A stretch of 64,000 nt of DNA from Sipunculus nudus (GCA_026874595.1 CM049312.1:75056429-75120428), one strand, 5' to 3'; shown: positions 38,301 to 47,273, numbered from the stretch's first letter. Program-made: numbers and translations. Notes: generated by a model from the letters alone, not told the origin.

Positions 38301-40440
38301 TGAGGAGAAAATATATGTCTAAAGTAAACAATCCACAATTCCACCTACTAATGTCAAGTAAAAACCCATTCATAATAAACAGTCTTGCGGCCTTCACATA
38401 TCATGCATTTGATAAAAGAAAAACTGCACTGGATGGTATTCCACAAGTAAAATTATATGAAAAATGTAAGCTTGTAAATCAGAGAAAAAGAAGTAAAAAT
38501 ATCAAGTATCTTTATTGGGTAATTTAAACTTTTATTATATTCTAGGAACAATAACAATGAGTATTGAAAATGTTAGATTGTGTGATCCTTTTAATAAATT
38601 ATGCTAAAATCGGTGTAAACTGTAAATCAAATCAAAACTAATGTTACTCATTTATACCCTTTTATGTACAATATTTGTTCTGCTATTTATTATTTATTAT
38701 GTATGTTTGCATTATTATTCTATTTTCATTATTTATTATCCATTATTATTACAATTATTATTATTATTATTATTATTGATTTTTGTTGATACTGATAAGA
38801 TTGTTATTATTTTTTGTTGTTGTTGTTGTTTTTTTCTTTGATTTTGTATTTTAATGTTTTGAGTATTAAGTCATGGGACTATGTAATAATGCATTATGTG
38901 AATCTTATTGTGAAGCTATGGGCCTGAGGCCTATATTTTCTGAATAAAAAACTCATTCATTCATTCAACAGGTTGCTGCACCTACAATCATGTTTATGTG
39001 GCAGACATCCATTCTAATATGTAACACATGTAACTCTATTTCCCCTTGCCACTCAATCCATGCCTCACTTCACCTGTCCTACTCTGATTTTGGCGGATAC
39101 AAGTAGTCGCTTGTCGTATTCTAGTTCTGTCTGTTATTGAATAAAAGAGAGCTTAGAAGAGGTATATGCAATACTGGTATATTCACTGGTCCTGTAGGTC
39201 TTGGAGTTGTTTCAAAACAGCAAGTAATATATAATTAAATATTTTATCATAGAGTACAATTAGATTGGTGATATTCATACAAATATAATTAGAGTTTTGA
39301 TTAATCAGAATGAATGATGTTATAAGATATTTATTATAAATAATATATGTAGAGCGTTAATATGTCATTTGATGTATATATAATCCTTATATCCTTAAAT
39401 GCTTGCATAGAATAACATTCAACATGAAATATTTAATGGATAATTTATTGTGAGGCCACTGAATAATATGACAGTACTGATTTATATTTTGTCAGCATGG
39501 TGTTTAGTCGACCAGCAGTGGAGGAGCTCATTAATGCTGGTCACTGTGGTTGTCACGGGGACGACTCACCTGACGACATGACAATAGGCATGTGCTACCA
39601 GTCATTAGGAATCCCGCTCACACACAGTTCGCTCTTTCATCAGGTAAAAGCACAATTAACAGTCTTAGAATACCTAGTAATGTCCCCCCCCCCCATCCTT
39701 CCATGTGAGATATACTGTCGTCAGTCTTGTCAACTGTCACTGTCTATCATTGTGGTTGTCAGGAAAATTTAATCTGAAACTTTTGAACCACTGCATGTTT
39801 TACCTAAAATTTGTAACACAAAATATTTCTACAAAATTCTCAAATGAGTTAAAAAAAACGTGTGACCTTGATCTTCAAGGTCAAATATGCCAACATTTTT
39901 AGGAACCCCATAACTTTTGATGTATTGCATATTTTGTCCTCAAATTAGAAATACAAGCTGTGTTAACCAATTTTATATGTGAAACAATGTAACAACATGC
40001 AGACCAAGCATTCATGCTAGTACTGTGACCGAGTTGCTGCTTTGAACTATTTTGAATGATAATTGGGCATTCACACAGCACTTTAGCTAAGTGGATAATT
40101 CAATTAAAATCGGAAATGGTTTAAAACCACCTCCTTAGCTGGATTCAAAACTTTTTGGCCAAAACAGATCATAAATGTTTTGGATTGCTGTGTGAATGCT
40201 CAATTTGCATTCAAAATAGTTTTAAACTGTTTAGAGCTTGCCACATGAAAATGTATTTATAACCTGACTGTAATTTGTAGAGTATTTTGTTTATTTCAGG
40301 CCCGTCCAGATGACTACTCGCTTGGCTACCTCAGCAGACAGACGCCGGTCTCCTTTCACAAACACTGGATGAACGATCCTATCAAAGTGTATAAGGACCT
40401 GCTTTCTGGCATGTCTAAAACGGCTCACGATGAATTCTAA
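13908..40440 (+). CDS. B3GLCT: B3GLCT: protein O-fucose beta-1,3-glucosyltransferase (14 exons, complete)
   Basis: Joining 13908-13950, 20009-20047, 25202-25311, 27356-27435, 28174-28282, 29939-30075, 31038-31116, 31478-31591, 31869-31938, 32197-32310, 33285-33387, 33877-33999, 39496-39643 and 40300-40440 gives 1410 nt (469 residues plus TAA). Every intron is GT-AG and all phases agree. Residues 8-27 are hydrophobic (signal peptide or anchor). The C-terminal half is a GT31-type domain: HCGKTW at 300-305, metal-binding DDD at 327-329, YITGGGGMVFSR around 368-379, SPDDM at 398-402 and SFHKHW near the end. The tail HDEF replaces the REEL of the human protein. The family adds glucose to O-linked fucose on thrombospondin type 1 repeats in the ER, after POFUT2. 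Human B3GLCT has about 498 residues; the shortfall is mainly N-terminal. The start ATG lies in CAACAATGG. Family assignment is from recognised conserved segments over the whole length; exon joins are inferred. Confidence 0.95.
14240..14302. repeat. (TA)n microsatellite
   Basis: About 30 TA units with one TATG interruption near 14275, at the start of B3GLCT intron 1. Confidence 0.95.
14303..16936 (+). other. B3GLCT intron 1, part without recognised repeats
   Basis: AT-rich intron sequence. I see no exon, RNA gene or full transposon. Bases 15350-15540 contain TTCCCAGAAG and ACCAGGGAATTT inverted-looking motifs but no clear element ends. Confidence 0.4.
16937..18973 (-). mobile_element. Helentron-like element, copy 3 (best preserved)
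   Basis: Both ends are intact: CTAG plus hairpin GTAGTCG-ACAAG-CGACTAC at 16937, and the GTATCCGC...GCGGATAC hairpin ending at 18973. Inside, a 280-bp unit is repeated head to tail from about 17480 to 18640. Each unit contains two diverged half-units whose palindromes are alternately 149 and 131 bp apart. The element lies in B3GLCT intron 1, antisense to the gene. Confidence 0.75.
17096..17116. repeat. C21 homopolymer inside Helentron-like copy 3
   Basis: Copy 1 has only CCCCCC at the equivalent place (about 2726), so the run expanded after insertion, or was misassembled. Confidence 0.9.
19240..19311 (+). repeat. tRNA-derived SINE head or tRNA pseudogene
   Basis: TGGCTCAGGGGTAGAGCA fits a pol III A box / D-arm and TGCAAGTTCAAATTGCA a T-arm (stem TGCAA-TTGCA). 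The acceptor ends do not pair, so it is not a working tRNA. It lies in B3GLCT intron 1. Confidence 0.55.
20009..20047 (+). CDS. B3GLCT: B3GLCT exon 2 (hydrophobic core of signal segment)
   Basis: A 39-nt exon between a pyrimidine-rich TCTCTCTTTGCAG acceptor and GTAAGT donor. It encodes [13 protein letters not shown], which continues the hydrophobic run started in exon 1. It enters and leaves in phase 1, fitting exons 1 and 3. Confidence 0.8.
20510..20660 (+). repeat. Decayed SINE-like repeat
   Basis: GACCCAAGTTTAAGTCTC resembles a worn B box. The downstream GTGGTCCATCC ... TTTTTCTGGGTTCTCTTGTA is like the core/tail of widespread invertebrate SINEs. Weak evidence, from pattern recognition only. 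Confidence 0.4.
21600..22270. repeat. Diverged reverse copy of the DR1 tandem family
   Basis: Begins GGGCCCTGCTTGAATAAGCG with CTGTCTGTCTGTCTGTCCGG. It then carries units in the opposite orientation to 10240-11042, including AGGTCAAAGGTCA at 21804-21816 and GATGATAACTCCAGTTT twice. In B3GLCT intron 2. Confidence 0.65.
22271..25201 (+). other. B3GLCT intron 2, part without recognised repeats
   Basis: Intron sequence with a C run near 24898. Bases 23270-23650 are GC-richer than the rest but show no open frame with splice sites. Confidence 0.4.
25202..25311 (+). CDS. B3GLCT: B3GLCT exon 3
   Basis: Encodes the first beta strand and helix of the lumenal N-terminal domain ([20 protein letters not shown] and onward). 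This corresponds to the human segment GIVFVIQSQSNSFHAKR. Acceptor TCATTACAG, donor GTAAGA; ends in phase 0. Confidence 0.9.
26017..26138. mobile_element. Palindromic MITE containing a tRNA T-arm-like core
   Basis: Arms of 25 bp (TATAGAACATGAATACACAG plus GAAAA, and its inverted copy) match with one difference. Between them lies GGTCATGGGTTCGATTCCCA, a perfect B-box/T-arm (stem ATGGG-CCCAT, loop TTCGATT). Total 122 bp, in B3GLCT intron 3. Confidence 0.7.
26450..26650. repeat. Dispersed repeat, also at about 59210-59430
   Basis: Shared order of motifs: CATTCA, TAACTGTAAATTTGTGAATA, TCCTTGATGAGAT/TCCTTTGAAGATG, CTGAATCTGGAT/CTGAATCCAGAT, ACACACCAAAAT. Both copies are intronic, one in each main gene. 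Confidence 0.6.
27112..27130. repeat. (CA)n microsatellite
   Basis: About nine CA units in B3GLCT intron 3. Confidence 0.9.
27356..27435 (+). CDS. B3GLCT: B3GLCT exon 4
   Basis: Encodes a segment ending [13 protein letters not shown], equivalent to the conserved EGAWTILPLLP of the human enzyme. Acceptor CCTTACAG, donor GTAAGT; ends in phase 2. Confidence 0.9.
28174..28282 (+). CDS. B3GLCT: B3GLCT exon 5
   Basis: Encodes [18 protein letters not shown] and the rest of the first-domain motif, matching human WIFFCEEETRIQIPKLL. Acceptor TCATTACAG, donor GTACTG; ends in phase 0. Confidence 0.92.
28733..29060. repeat. Dispersed repeat, also at about 52373-52700
   Basis: Both copies run through TTTCATGAAAAAGAAGCC (or TTATGAAAAAGAGGCC), AAATCTTTCAAAT, CTGCTAATAATGAAG, TTCACTT and a later AAACCCTCACAAA-like block. 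The open frames across it are not conserved between copies. Confidence 0.6.
29939..30075 (+). CDS. B3GLCT: B3GLCT exon 6
   Basis: Encodes [19 protein letters not shown] and [15 protein letters not shown], both near-identical to conserved family segments (human FLGKALHDEEATIIHH, YPDFAAGWALSIPLV). Acceptor TTTACAG, donor GTCAGT; ends in phase 2. Confidence 0.95.
31038..31116 (+). CDS. B3GLCT: B3GLCT exon 7
   Basis: Encodes [12 protein letters not shown], equivalent to human LKSDFTIDLKHE. Acceptor CCATTCCAG, donor GTAAGA; ends in phase 0. Confidence 0.92.
31478..31591 (+). CDS. B3GLCT: B3GLCT exon 8
   Basis: Encodes LALFIHNKG, then [13 protein letters not shown] and FMPEC, a cysteine-bearing linker between the two domains (human ALYIWDKG ... 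FCTNDVDFYCATTF). 38 whole codons; acceptor TTTTGTAG, donor GTAAGT. Confidence 0.9.
31869..31938 (+). CDS. B3GLCT: B3GLCT exon 9
   Basis: Encodes [17 protein letters not shown], the start of the GT31-type catalytic domain (human DIFVAVKTCKKFHGDR). Acceptor TATTGCAG, donor GTGAGT; ends in phase 1. Confidence 0.94.
32197..32310 (+). CDS. B3GLCT: B3GLCT exon 10
   Basis: Encodes [11 protein letters not shown] and a segment ending NTEHG, matching the human IPIVKQTWESQ ... NTDRG stretch. Acceptor TTGTTACAG, donor GTAGGT; phase 1 at both ends. Confidence 0.92.
32311..33284 (+). other. B3GLCT intron 10 with a GTTGCAA-rich repeat
   Basis: From about 32405 to 33150 the sequence is rich in CAACTG, GTTGCAA and CAGTTGC motifs in both orientations (for example GCGATAACTGCAACTGG, GTTGCAACCAGTCACAG). 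This suggests a decayed DNA transposon with AAATCGCCAGACGGCAG near its right end. No clear boundaries. Confidence 0.45.
33285..33387 (+). CDS. B3GLCT: B3GLCT exon 11 (DDD motif)
   Basis: Encodes [13 protein letters not shown] and [11 protein letters not shown]. The DDD triplet at 33368-33376 is the metal and nucleotide-sugar binding motif of GT31 enzymes. Acceptor TTTTTTCAG, donor GTAAGT; ends in phase 2. Confidence 0.95.
33877..33999 (+). CDS. B3GLCT: B3GLCT exon 12
   Basis: Encodes [20 protein letters not shown] and YITGGGG, matching human [23 protein letters not shown] and YITGGGG. Acceptor TTTTCCAG, donor GTAAGT; ends in phase 2. Confidence 0.95.
34429..34450. repeat. (GT)n microsatellite
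   Basis: Eleven GT units in B3GLCT intron 12, just before the Helentron-like element. Confidence 0.95.
36005..37171 (+). pseudogene. LINE linker and N-terminal reverse transcriptase fragment
   Basis: One open frame spans the linker ([19 protein letters not shown] ... PKWWNNEC) and RT fingers ([46 protein letters not shown]). It breaks just before the position where the conserved RQGC region should follow, and sequence is missing there. Confidence 0.9.
37172..37724 (+). pseudogene. LINE reverse transcriptase catalytic fragment (YADD)
   Basis: In a shifted frame: [20 protein letters not shown], then [11 protein letters not shown], the catalytic box, and [21 protein letters not shown] at 37530-37532 replaces a Tyr codon in the usual YKYLG motif; the frame then resumes to LSYGSEG and stops. 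Confidence 0.92.
37725..38527 (+). pseudogene. LINE C-terminal domain with zinc-knuckle-like motif
   Basis: Two frames cover [37 protein letters not shown] and, after a frameshift near 38010, [20 protein letters not shown] then [11 protein letters not shown]. The CxxC-H-C arrangement is common at the C-terminus of invertebrate LINE proteins. Sequence before SSSPN appears to be deleted. Confidence 0.85.
39496..39643 (+). CDS. B3GLCT: B3GLCT exon 13
   Basis: Encodes [12 protein letters not shown], the acidic [10 protein letters not shown] motif and [12 protein letters not shown] (human MVFSREAVRRLL, APDDMVLGMC, GIPVTHSPLFHQ). It follows a 5.5-kb intron filled with nested transposons. Acceptor TTTGTCAG, donor GTAAAA. 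Confidence 0.95.
39840..39970. repeat. Dispersed repeat, inverted copy at about 57950-58075
   Basis: GTGACCTTGATCTTCAAGGT and CCCCATAACTTTTGATG...TTTTGTCCTCAAATT recur in reverse orientation at 57950-58075. One copy is in each of the convergent genes' introns. Confidence 0.6.
40045..40222. mobile_element. Palindromic MITE in B3GLCT intron 13
   Basis: Arms of about 36 bp (AACTATTTTGAATGATAATT then GGGCATTCACACAGCA, inverted at 40187-40222) differ at a few positions. The element could fold into a long hairpin about 80 bp upstream of the exon 14 acceptor. Confidence 0.65.
40300..40440 (+). CDS. B3GLCT: B3GLCT exon 14 (C-terminus, HDEF tail)
   Basis: Encodes [23 protein letters not shown] and a basic tail ending HDEF then TAA. 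The SFHKHW motif matches the human enzyme. The last four residues occupy the position of the KDEL-type ER-retrieval signal. Acceptor TTTATTTCAG. Confidence 0.95.
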   Translation, partial: ARPDDYSLGYLSRQTPVSFHKHWMNDPIKVYKDLLSGMSKTAHDEF

Positions 40441-41323
40441 TCTCAAGCTTAAACATCTCATCATATTCTAGAGTTTGTTAAAGTCCATTCCATCACCTCA
40501 TTCTACCTGGGGCTTTTTTTGCGATTATTTCTTTGGCAAGTCAAAGAATGGCAAAACCTTTAGCACCAATGGCAGAAAGAATCAAATGTGTAATTAACTA
40601 TTTATGTAATAACCTACCTCATGTTTTTTTCCTGTAATCCATTTAAAACTGTTTCATGAGAAATGTCTATTCTCTAGTGACATCTTATTATCAACCCATG
40701 AAATGAACAGCATGGCAGAGAACAGTGATGACATCATAATGAACATTACATACAAATGAAGCATCCATAACTACGGGATCAAGAGCTGTCGACCCCTGTG
40801 TACTTGTGGCTTGTATTCTCTTGATTCACTATTATATCATAACCATATCCCTGAAGGACAAACAAAGGTCACTTGTAAAGGATGCCATGAATCACGGCTA
40901 TATAACAGACAAGTCAATCAGGCTGTAAAGTGTATAATATTTATATCATAAGCAGGTCTGATACCAAAAATTAAGATTTCCCTCTTTCTGCTATTGGTGC
41001 AAGTTGTTCGGCAAGTTAGGCTAACAAAAAATAATCACGAAAAAAATAGGTCAGCAAGGGTGCTGTGTGACTAGTGATCTGTACACAAACATTGTTCTAG
41101 ACTTGTCAGATTTAATGGGGTAGATTATTTGGTACACACATAAGGTCAGGATTGAATCATCTTAAACTTTGTAGTATGATATATCTTCTTAGGATTTTCT
41201 GTTACATTATATTCAGGATATAAGGTCACAATACATAAGTGGCAAGTGCACGATACATCATGATATATTCTTGTTATTGTTTGATATCCCTGTTTGAGTA
41301 CCGGTACAGTTCATTCATTATCC

Positions 41324-41329
41324 AATAAA
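41324..41329 (+). terminator. Candidate B3GLCT poly(A) signal AATAAA
   Basis: First canonical AATAAA that I find downstream of the B3GLCT stop codon, implying a 3' UTR of about 0.9 kb. No transcript evidence is available; other AATAAA hexamers lie further on (for example near 43009). Confidence 0.35.
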
Positions 41330-42016
41330 TAGGGACATTATATTAGTCTCCATTTGACATGTAAGTGATGTAATTAATCAGGAGGCCCCTATTAAAGCTA
41401 TAATATTTGTATAATCTATGTAAAATATAAAAGTTGGGGAAAGGGTACTGTAACTTACATGAACACAATGTTACCACTCCACTTGCCAGTCTGCTGTTGT
41501 CAAACTGATTTTCTAGACCACATGAACTACAGCTATCATTAGAGCTTGTTGTATTACAATTGCAATTTTACCCACAATGCATTTTGCTCTAAGCTGGGTG
41601 AGACACCAAAACTGGCATCTACCAGTTAAGTGTGACAGAATATAGCACCTGTTACAACTGTTCATATTAGATGATCATTGGCTGCAATTCATTTTAATTC
41701 TTCTAGAGGGGTAGTTGTGTATGTACACTCATGTTTTTAGCTACAGAGATACTCATGTTCTCAAAACAAATTATAACTTTTCATATTGATGTATTTATTT
41801 ATGTAAATAATTGATTTAACTTGACATAAAGGTAAGTAAAATGCAAAAACATGAAAATGTGCACCCTAATTATGAATATCTAATGTTATTTCTTACTACT
41901 TCTATATTGAGAGCATCACAATGACATATATAATGACATTTTCTGCAAAAATAGATTAAAAGATAAAGACATATATCCAGGGATGTCCAAGTATTTCCTC
42001 TGTGAGGATTTTCATA

Positions 42017-42046
42017 AACATATATATATATATATATATATATACA
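42017..42046. repeat. (TA)n microsatellite
   Basis: About 14 AT units between the two convergent genes. Confidence 0.9.
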
Positions 42047-42139
42047 GGCCACACATGTTTTCAACCAAAAACATGAGAAAACACAACACAGTGTTAGGAG
42101 GCTATTTTGAATTGCTGCCATATGGCTTATATCATTGTG

Positions 42140-42450
42140 CATAAGGTCATATGCACCAAGCCCCAAAATGGAATCGATAATTAAATTGTTTTGTTAACCT
42201 TCAGCCCCAAGCTGTGTGATTTCAATTTTCTGCGATGTCACAAATCATATAACTTGGGCATGTGCTGCATGAGCATGAATGCACTGGGGTCATGCATGAC
42301 ATCACTGTACATGTGCTCATTGACGCAACACCCCAGAATAAAATTGACAACAATCTTGGACTGGAAATGTGCATGTGAAGTGTTTCAATTGAGTAATGTG
42401 CAAAAATAGAGTTACTGTTCACAGTCAATTCTGTTGATAATCGATACCTT
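42140..42450. repeat. Dispersed repeat, also at about 58395-58720
   Basis: Shared motifs include ATGTCACAAATCATA, ATGACATCACTGTACATGTG, AAAATTGACAA, GAAGTGTTT and GCAAAAATAGAGT...GTTGATAA, in the same order. Confidence 0.55.
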
Positions 42451-43841
42451 GAATTGTCACCGTATCTGATGCCTGCAATAATTGCATTTTAAACTTCCTT
42501 ATATTCAAGATATTATTATATAAGTTTTAGTCCGCATTTTCAAACATAAATATACCCTTTTATTTTAGGATTATTACCTTAAGATACCAGCATCAAAAGG
42601 TTCTTTCTTTGTTCAGAAAAAAATCAATTCAGGGACAACATTTATTTTAAAGATTCCCGATGAAATTCTATATAGAAGTTTCTTTATAATTTCATTAAAA
42701 TATGAGTATGCAAAGTTCAAAATTATGGTGTTTGACAAACTGACAGGATCACATTCTTGAAATACTCAAGATTTGCCTGCTTATAGGTAGTGTCAGACAG
42801 AACATGGCAGAAAGTACTGACCATTGTCATATGATGACAAATGCTGTATGAGATATTGATATTACATAAGCTGATCCAGCATGATGTTGGTGACAGACTT
42901 ACCAGATAGTGTGGGTTATGGTTTAAAATGTGAATAGCATTTCTTGTGTCATAATAGTAATAACTGCATTCTAAATGGCAAGTAAATGCTCATATTTTTT
43001 TTAAGATGAATAAAATGTAGACATTCTGGATTTTAAGAAAGTTGTTTATTAAGTGTTTTCAATCTTGTTGAGGTGGTAGGAGTTATATTGTTGGTGTATA
43101 ATTCTGTACAACTATGTATAATATTCAAACAGTAAATATGTCACTGGTAATTTTTTGTATGTATATTGTGGAAAATTATTTTCATTAGTGTCTCTACTTC
43201 TGTATATGTATTACTTTACATATACTGTTCTGATGTGGATATCAGGGTAGAGTTTAAAGTAACAACAATACTAATTTACTCAATCACTTTATACACTTAA
43301 ACTACCTTCATTTCATGGTGCTGCCACCTATGACCTAAAAATACATATGCATGTGTGTCAACTGTTTATTTATTCCTTCAAGATTTTTAATGTATTTCCA
43401 ATTTAAAACATGTTCATGATATATCAATTTTATTATGGTCTTTTAGCAACAATCATATTTTAATATGGTTCGAGTGAAAACTAGTAAATGCAGAACTGAT
43501 GTGGTAAGAGTGGCCAATCTAGAGGACATTAAAGACCATTAATTCTTAGACCCAGACTGAGACAAAGAAATGAGATCTTGGGACCACGTGTTACCAGCTG
43601 TCATCCACTCCCTTATACTTGTAAAGAGTGCAAACATATTGTTATGAATGGTACACATTCATTTTTGAATTTGTGCATACCTGTATGGATCATAAGTGTA
43701 ATAAGTATTAGGAAAAGGATGAAAGGTTTTTCTTTGTGGAAACTACATTTGACATGTTTATTCAAATCACTATAATATATCCTGGATATATTTCATGGAA
43801 AAAATAGTTACGTATGGTGTTAGGAACATATCTTTTTTTAA

Positions 43842-44093
43842 CTCAGCTGACTTTGAGTCCTCTGACCTATAGCGATTACTGTTTGTCCTCCGTCCGTCTG
43901 GCCTTTAACAGGGTACAAACTGTAACCGCTGGACCTGGAATCTTCTAACTTGACATCCAGAGGGACACCTGAAATTAGGTCTCTGTTACCCATATCCCCT
44001 GAGCAATGCTTCATTTGAATGGGGATACCCCCTACCAAATATGGCATTCAGATGATAACATTCCTTTTGTGAACGTCTTCCTAGTCAGCTGAG
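43842..44093. mobile_element. MITE or SINE-like repeat with CTCAGCTGAC ends
   Basis: CTCAGCTGACTTTGAGTCC at the left and GTCAGCTGAG at the right are inverted; CCGTCCGTCTGG and GGGTACAAACTGTAACCGCT lie inside. Similar TTAGCTCAGCTGA ends occur near 11020-11042, 30759 and 45030, so it is a dispersed family. Confidence 0.55.
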
Positions 44094-47000
44094 CGTCATG
44101 ATCCATGGAACATTTGTTTTATTGTTCCATGCCATGTTATATTACTGTAATCACCAATGGCCCAAGGGGTCATGTTGGACAGTATGTTTGAGCAAGTAAA
44201 TTCATGTTCCCAATTCCATTCATCAGTGGTAATGTTGGTTTGTGCTAACGATCAAAGTCACTATCACATGACAATATCCAAATATCATGACATTTATGGC
44301 ACTGTGATATATTGTATATACATATAGCTGACTGTATAATAATAGTTTGTTGAATCTCATGCTGCACAGAAATCAAACTAACTTTTATCAGTGCTTTTGT
44401 TACATTTCTATACTGCTTGTTCATTAAAGGGAATACAAAATGCTTAGCAGTTTATTTTACTTCACTCAGAGATAACAGAAAATAAGTTACAAAAACATGG
44501 AGTCACAAGGTAAGGAAAGTTGGCTGATGTGAGGACTACATTGAAAGGTAGATGTGTGAGAGTGTAAGGACTTCATTAAAATAATGTGTGAGCCAATGAG
44601 GAGCACTATCTGAAAGAATCAGTCCTGCAGTTCAGTGAGTTACTACTGGTGTGCTGATTAATAGAATAAATGGATGACTGGTTGTTTTCTTTCAAAATTG
44701 ATTAAATCAATTGCATTTTTGCAATATTGATTAAAAACGTCATGCATGCACATGCGAAGAATCTAATTCTGTCAGAGATAAAAGAACACAAAGTAATGAA
44801 CAGCACCAAAATGGAACCTTGCACATGCAGCAATCGTCTGACAGCAAGACAACCTTGGATGCATGGGGATCGTGGTTTCATCATGAATACCAATGTACAT
44901 GTCAGACTGTTTACTATATGGGTCAATATTTTAGGTACTAGTATTCAGCAGATATCAAGGCAATCTAGAAAGTACATAAAATAATTACAGACAAAGCACC
45001 ATTCCTATACCTCGGCTAACTTTCAGTCAGCTGAGCTAAATACAGGTTATCATATTTATCTCAAGCTCTTTCAGTTCAGACCAAAACTAACATACATCTT
45101 GCTTGTTAAGCAGATCTAATCACATGAAGGCATTCATACACATATAAGAGAAAGAGCCAACCTGTATTTAATTCAACATTTCATTTATAGTCTGTTTTAT
45201 TCCATGCATCACAAAAATATCTCTCATATAACAAATTGATACATGATGCTCTTTAAGTATCATGATGTAAGAAACATATATAAAAAAACATTACAAACAT
45301 ATAAAATATATAATTATTTTCTGCTTGTTGTGACAACCTTTGATTTTACTCAATATTACACTATAAATGTAGCTTATCTCCACACTGAACTCAGGTCTGT
45401 TCTGCTAGGGCTATATATTGCACTCTTTGACCTCTTCTGTGAAGAGTCATTTAGCCCCTCCAACATAAGAGAGTGTTTATATGTCAGCTTACCAGTCCAA
45501 TTTATAAATGCCCACAGTCATGTATTCATGGCTAATAATCATTATACAAATTTATAAGGTGCATACATACTGGTATCTATGCATCAATTCTTAATTAATG
45601 GGCCAAAAGTTTAAAGTTGGGGCCAAGATGATGTCAGTTTCATCTGACCTTATACTTTGCCTGCCTGGACTTTCGGGCCTGCACATTCTTGTAGCTTTTC
45701 TCAGCTCATCTGAGACCATACAACTCAAGCAGGTGTATTAGTGTTATCTCTTAGATGCATGTAAATTTCATAGGAAAATGGTTAATTAATAATATAACTG
45801 CCCACAAAAATGTCCCCAAGTTCTCAATATGTACTACTACACAGTCTCAGACCTACACACTCCTTAGGCAGTGCTGTCATTGCATTTTTCTTCATTCATT
45901 TCACTCAAACACTGCTTGCAAGGGAGAATTTGCTGCAGACTGATCATTAGATATACAGGGGCTGACAGTTTGATCTCTTTTCTTCAGCATTCTTTCACAA
46001 CTCCTAGGTTTATAAAACAGCAGTAACTTATATTATAACAAGAGGACAACCTCTCCTTACAGATACCTCTCTCTTCTGGACATTGGAATCTGCCAGATGA
46101 TTAGAGCCATTTTTGGCTCTCTTAATGAAGAATCTATTGAGAAGCAAGAGTACCTTGAAGAGAACCACACTTTTTGTCCCACTGATCATTTTTTTTATAA
46201 TTTTTGACAATGCCTTATGGTGTACAGGTATTTGATGCTCAACAAGACCAATCATTATCCTGTGTTTGTATACTTTCTAACAACACTTACCATGTATGAG
46301 AAGTTTCCATTGTAACTAAGCATATTGGTAAATCAACCTGCATGCTTGTTGAATTTCTGACTGCATGAATACAAGTATGGCTCACATCGGTTACTGGATA
46401 TAGCCAGCTTATACACAACACAGGACATGACTTGTTACCATATAGAGATCAATTTTCACTTTGGTTTATGTGCTCAAATGTATTGTGGTAATTCATTACT
46501 CGTAGCCTAATGTTTAGACTATCAGCTGTTTACCACAATATTGATGCAAATAGGACAGATTGCCACTGCAGTACAACTCTCTGTATGGCTTGTGTACATT
46601 TATCAGCTAAATATAAAGCTCACCGAGTCATGTATTCATGGCTATTTGAATGACAAGAAGAATTTGAGGTGTAAAACGTCTCTAAGTTACATCTATAACA
46701 TTGCATGGAATCTAAATAACTCTGATACAATTGCTGCAATTCATGTATCAAACTAAGTTCTCTCTTTTCCTGTGGAGACATAAAGAAACTTATCAAATCT
46801 TCAAGGTCCTTTAAATCCAGTAATGAATTAATTTCAGGAAAACATGTTAAAGCTAAAAATACATAAAAAATAATACATTCTGAATAATATGTCATTTCAG
46901 CAGCCCTGACAAATTACTTAATTAAATATATATAATCATATAAAATATATCAATAATATATATATATATATATATAATATTAATATTCAATTATAAATTA

Positions 47001-47099
47001 TATATTGATTATATTGAACACTGGTAGTATTTATAAAATATAAATTATTTTTTTTTATAAAAGTAATATAAATATTCATTAACAAAAGTTAAGTTTAGG

Positions 47100-47273
47100 T
47101 CATGTGACCCAAACATCTTTCTGATAGCGATCTTCATTCTCAAGTTTCTGAAGGTACAAGATGGCTTCCTCTCTGCTGCGGGATCCTCTCTCCTGTATGA
47201 TATCTACGAATGCTTTGTGTACATCATGGGCCATGTGCTGAGCATCTCCACACACGTAAATGTGGGCCCCTTC
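47100..47273 (-). CDS. Diflavin reductase terminal exon
   Basis: Encodes [20 protein letters not shown] and a tail ending RYQKDVWVT, then TGA. It matches Cys[20 protein letters not shown] and RRYQRDVY; the aromatic that stacks on FAD is Trp here, as in P450 reductase. Acceptor CCCTCTGCAG. Only variant TATAAA hexamers lie close downstream, so the poly(A) site is uncertain. Confidence 0.95.
   Translation of the reverse strand, partial: EGAHIYVCGDAQHMAHDVHKAFVDIIQERGSRSREEAILYLQKLENEDRYQKDVWVT

Larger units (their letters stand above)
35820..38966 (+). mobile_element. 5'-truncated, inactive non-LTR retrotransposon (LINE)
   Basis: A 10-bp duplication AACAGGTTGC (35810-35819, 38967-38976) flanks the insertion. 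It opens inside the endonuclease ([19 protein letters not shown]), continues into a lysine-rich linker (PKWWNNEC) and a reverse transcriptase with [29 protein letters not shown] and [11 protein letters not shown], and ends with a CxxC...HxxxxC knuckle. The 3' end carries AATAAA and an ATTC-type tail. Frame is broken at about 35995, 37140-37170 (with missing sequence), at the TAG at 37530-37532, at about 37720 and near 38008. The clade is uncertain (CR1/L2-like or RTE-like). Confidence 0.92.
34528..39124 (+). mobile_element. Helentron-like element, copy 4, split by a LINE
   Basis: Opposite orientation to the other copies. The 5' hairpin (GTATCTGCCAAAA ... TTTTGCGGATAC) starts at about 34528. 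The 3' end TTTTGGCGGATAC, a partly decayed hairpin and CTAG end at about 39124. Half-units with GGTGGCGCCACC occur at about 34829, 35256 and 35387. Bases 35820-38966 are a later LINE insertion. The whole lies in B3GLCT intron 12, on the sense strand. Confidence 0.72.
40441..47099. other. Intergenic region between convergent genes
   Basis: Holds the B3GLCT 3' UTR (probably to about 41345), the repeats listed separately, and otherwise AT-rich DNA. No third gene is supported; the open frames here lack splice sites, length and conservation cues. Bases 46915-47060 are almost pure A/T. Confidence 0.5.

Noticed and set aside
36275-38527. Reverse transcriptase frames as a host gene
   Set aside because: Several frame breaks, missing conserved segments, a stop in the YKYLG motif, target duplication and an ATTC-type tail show a dead LINE.
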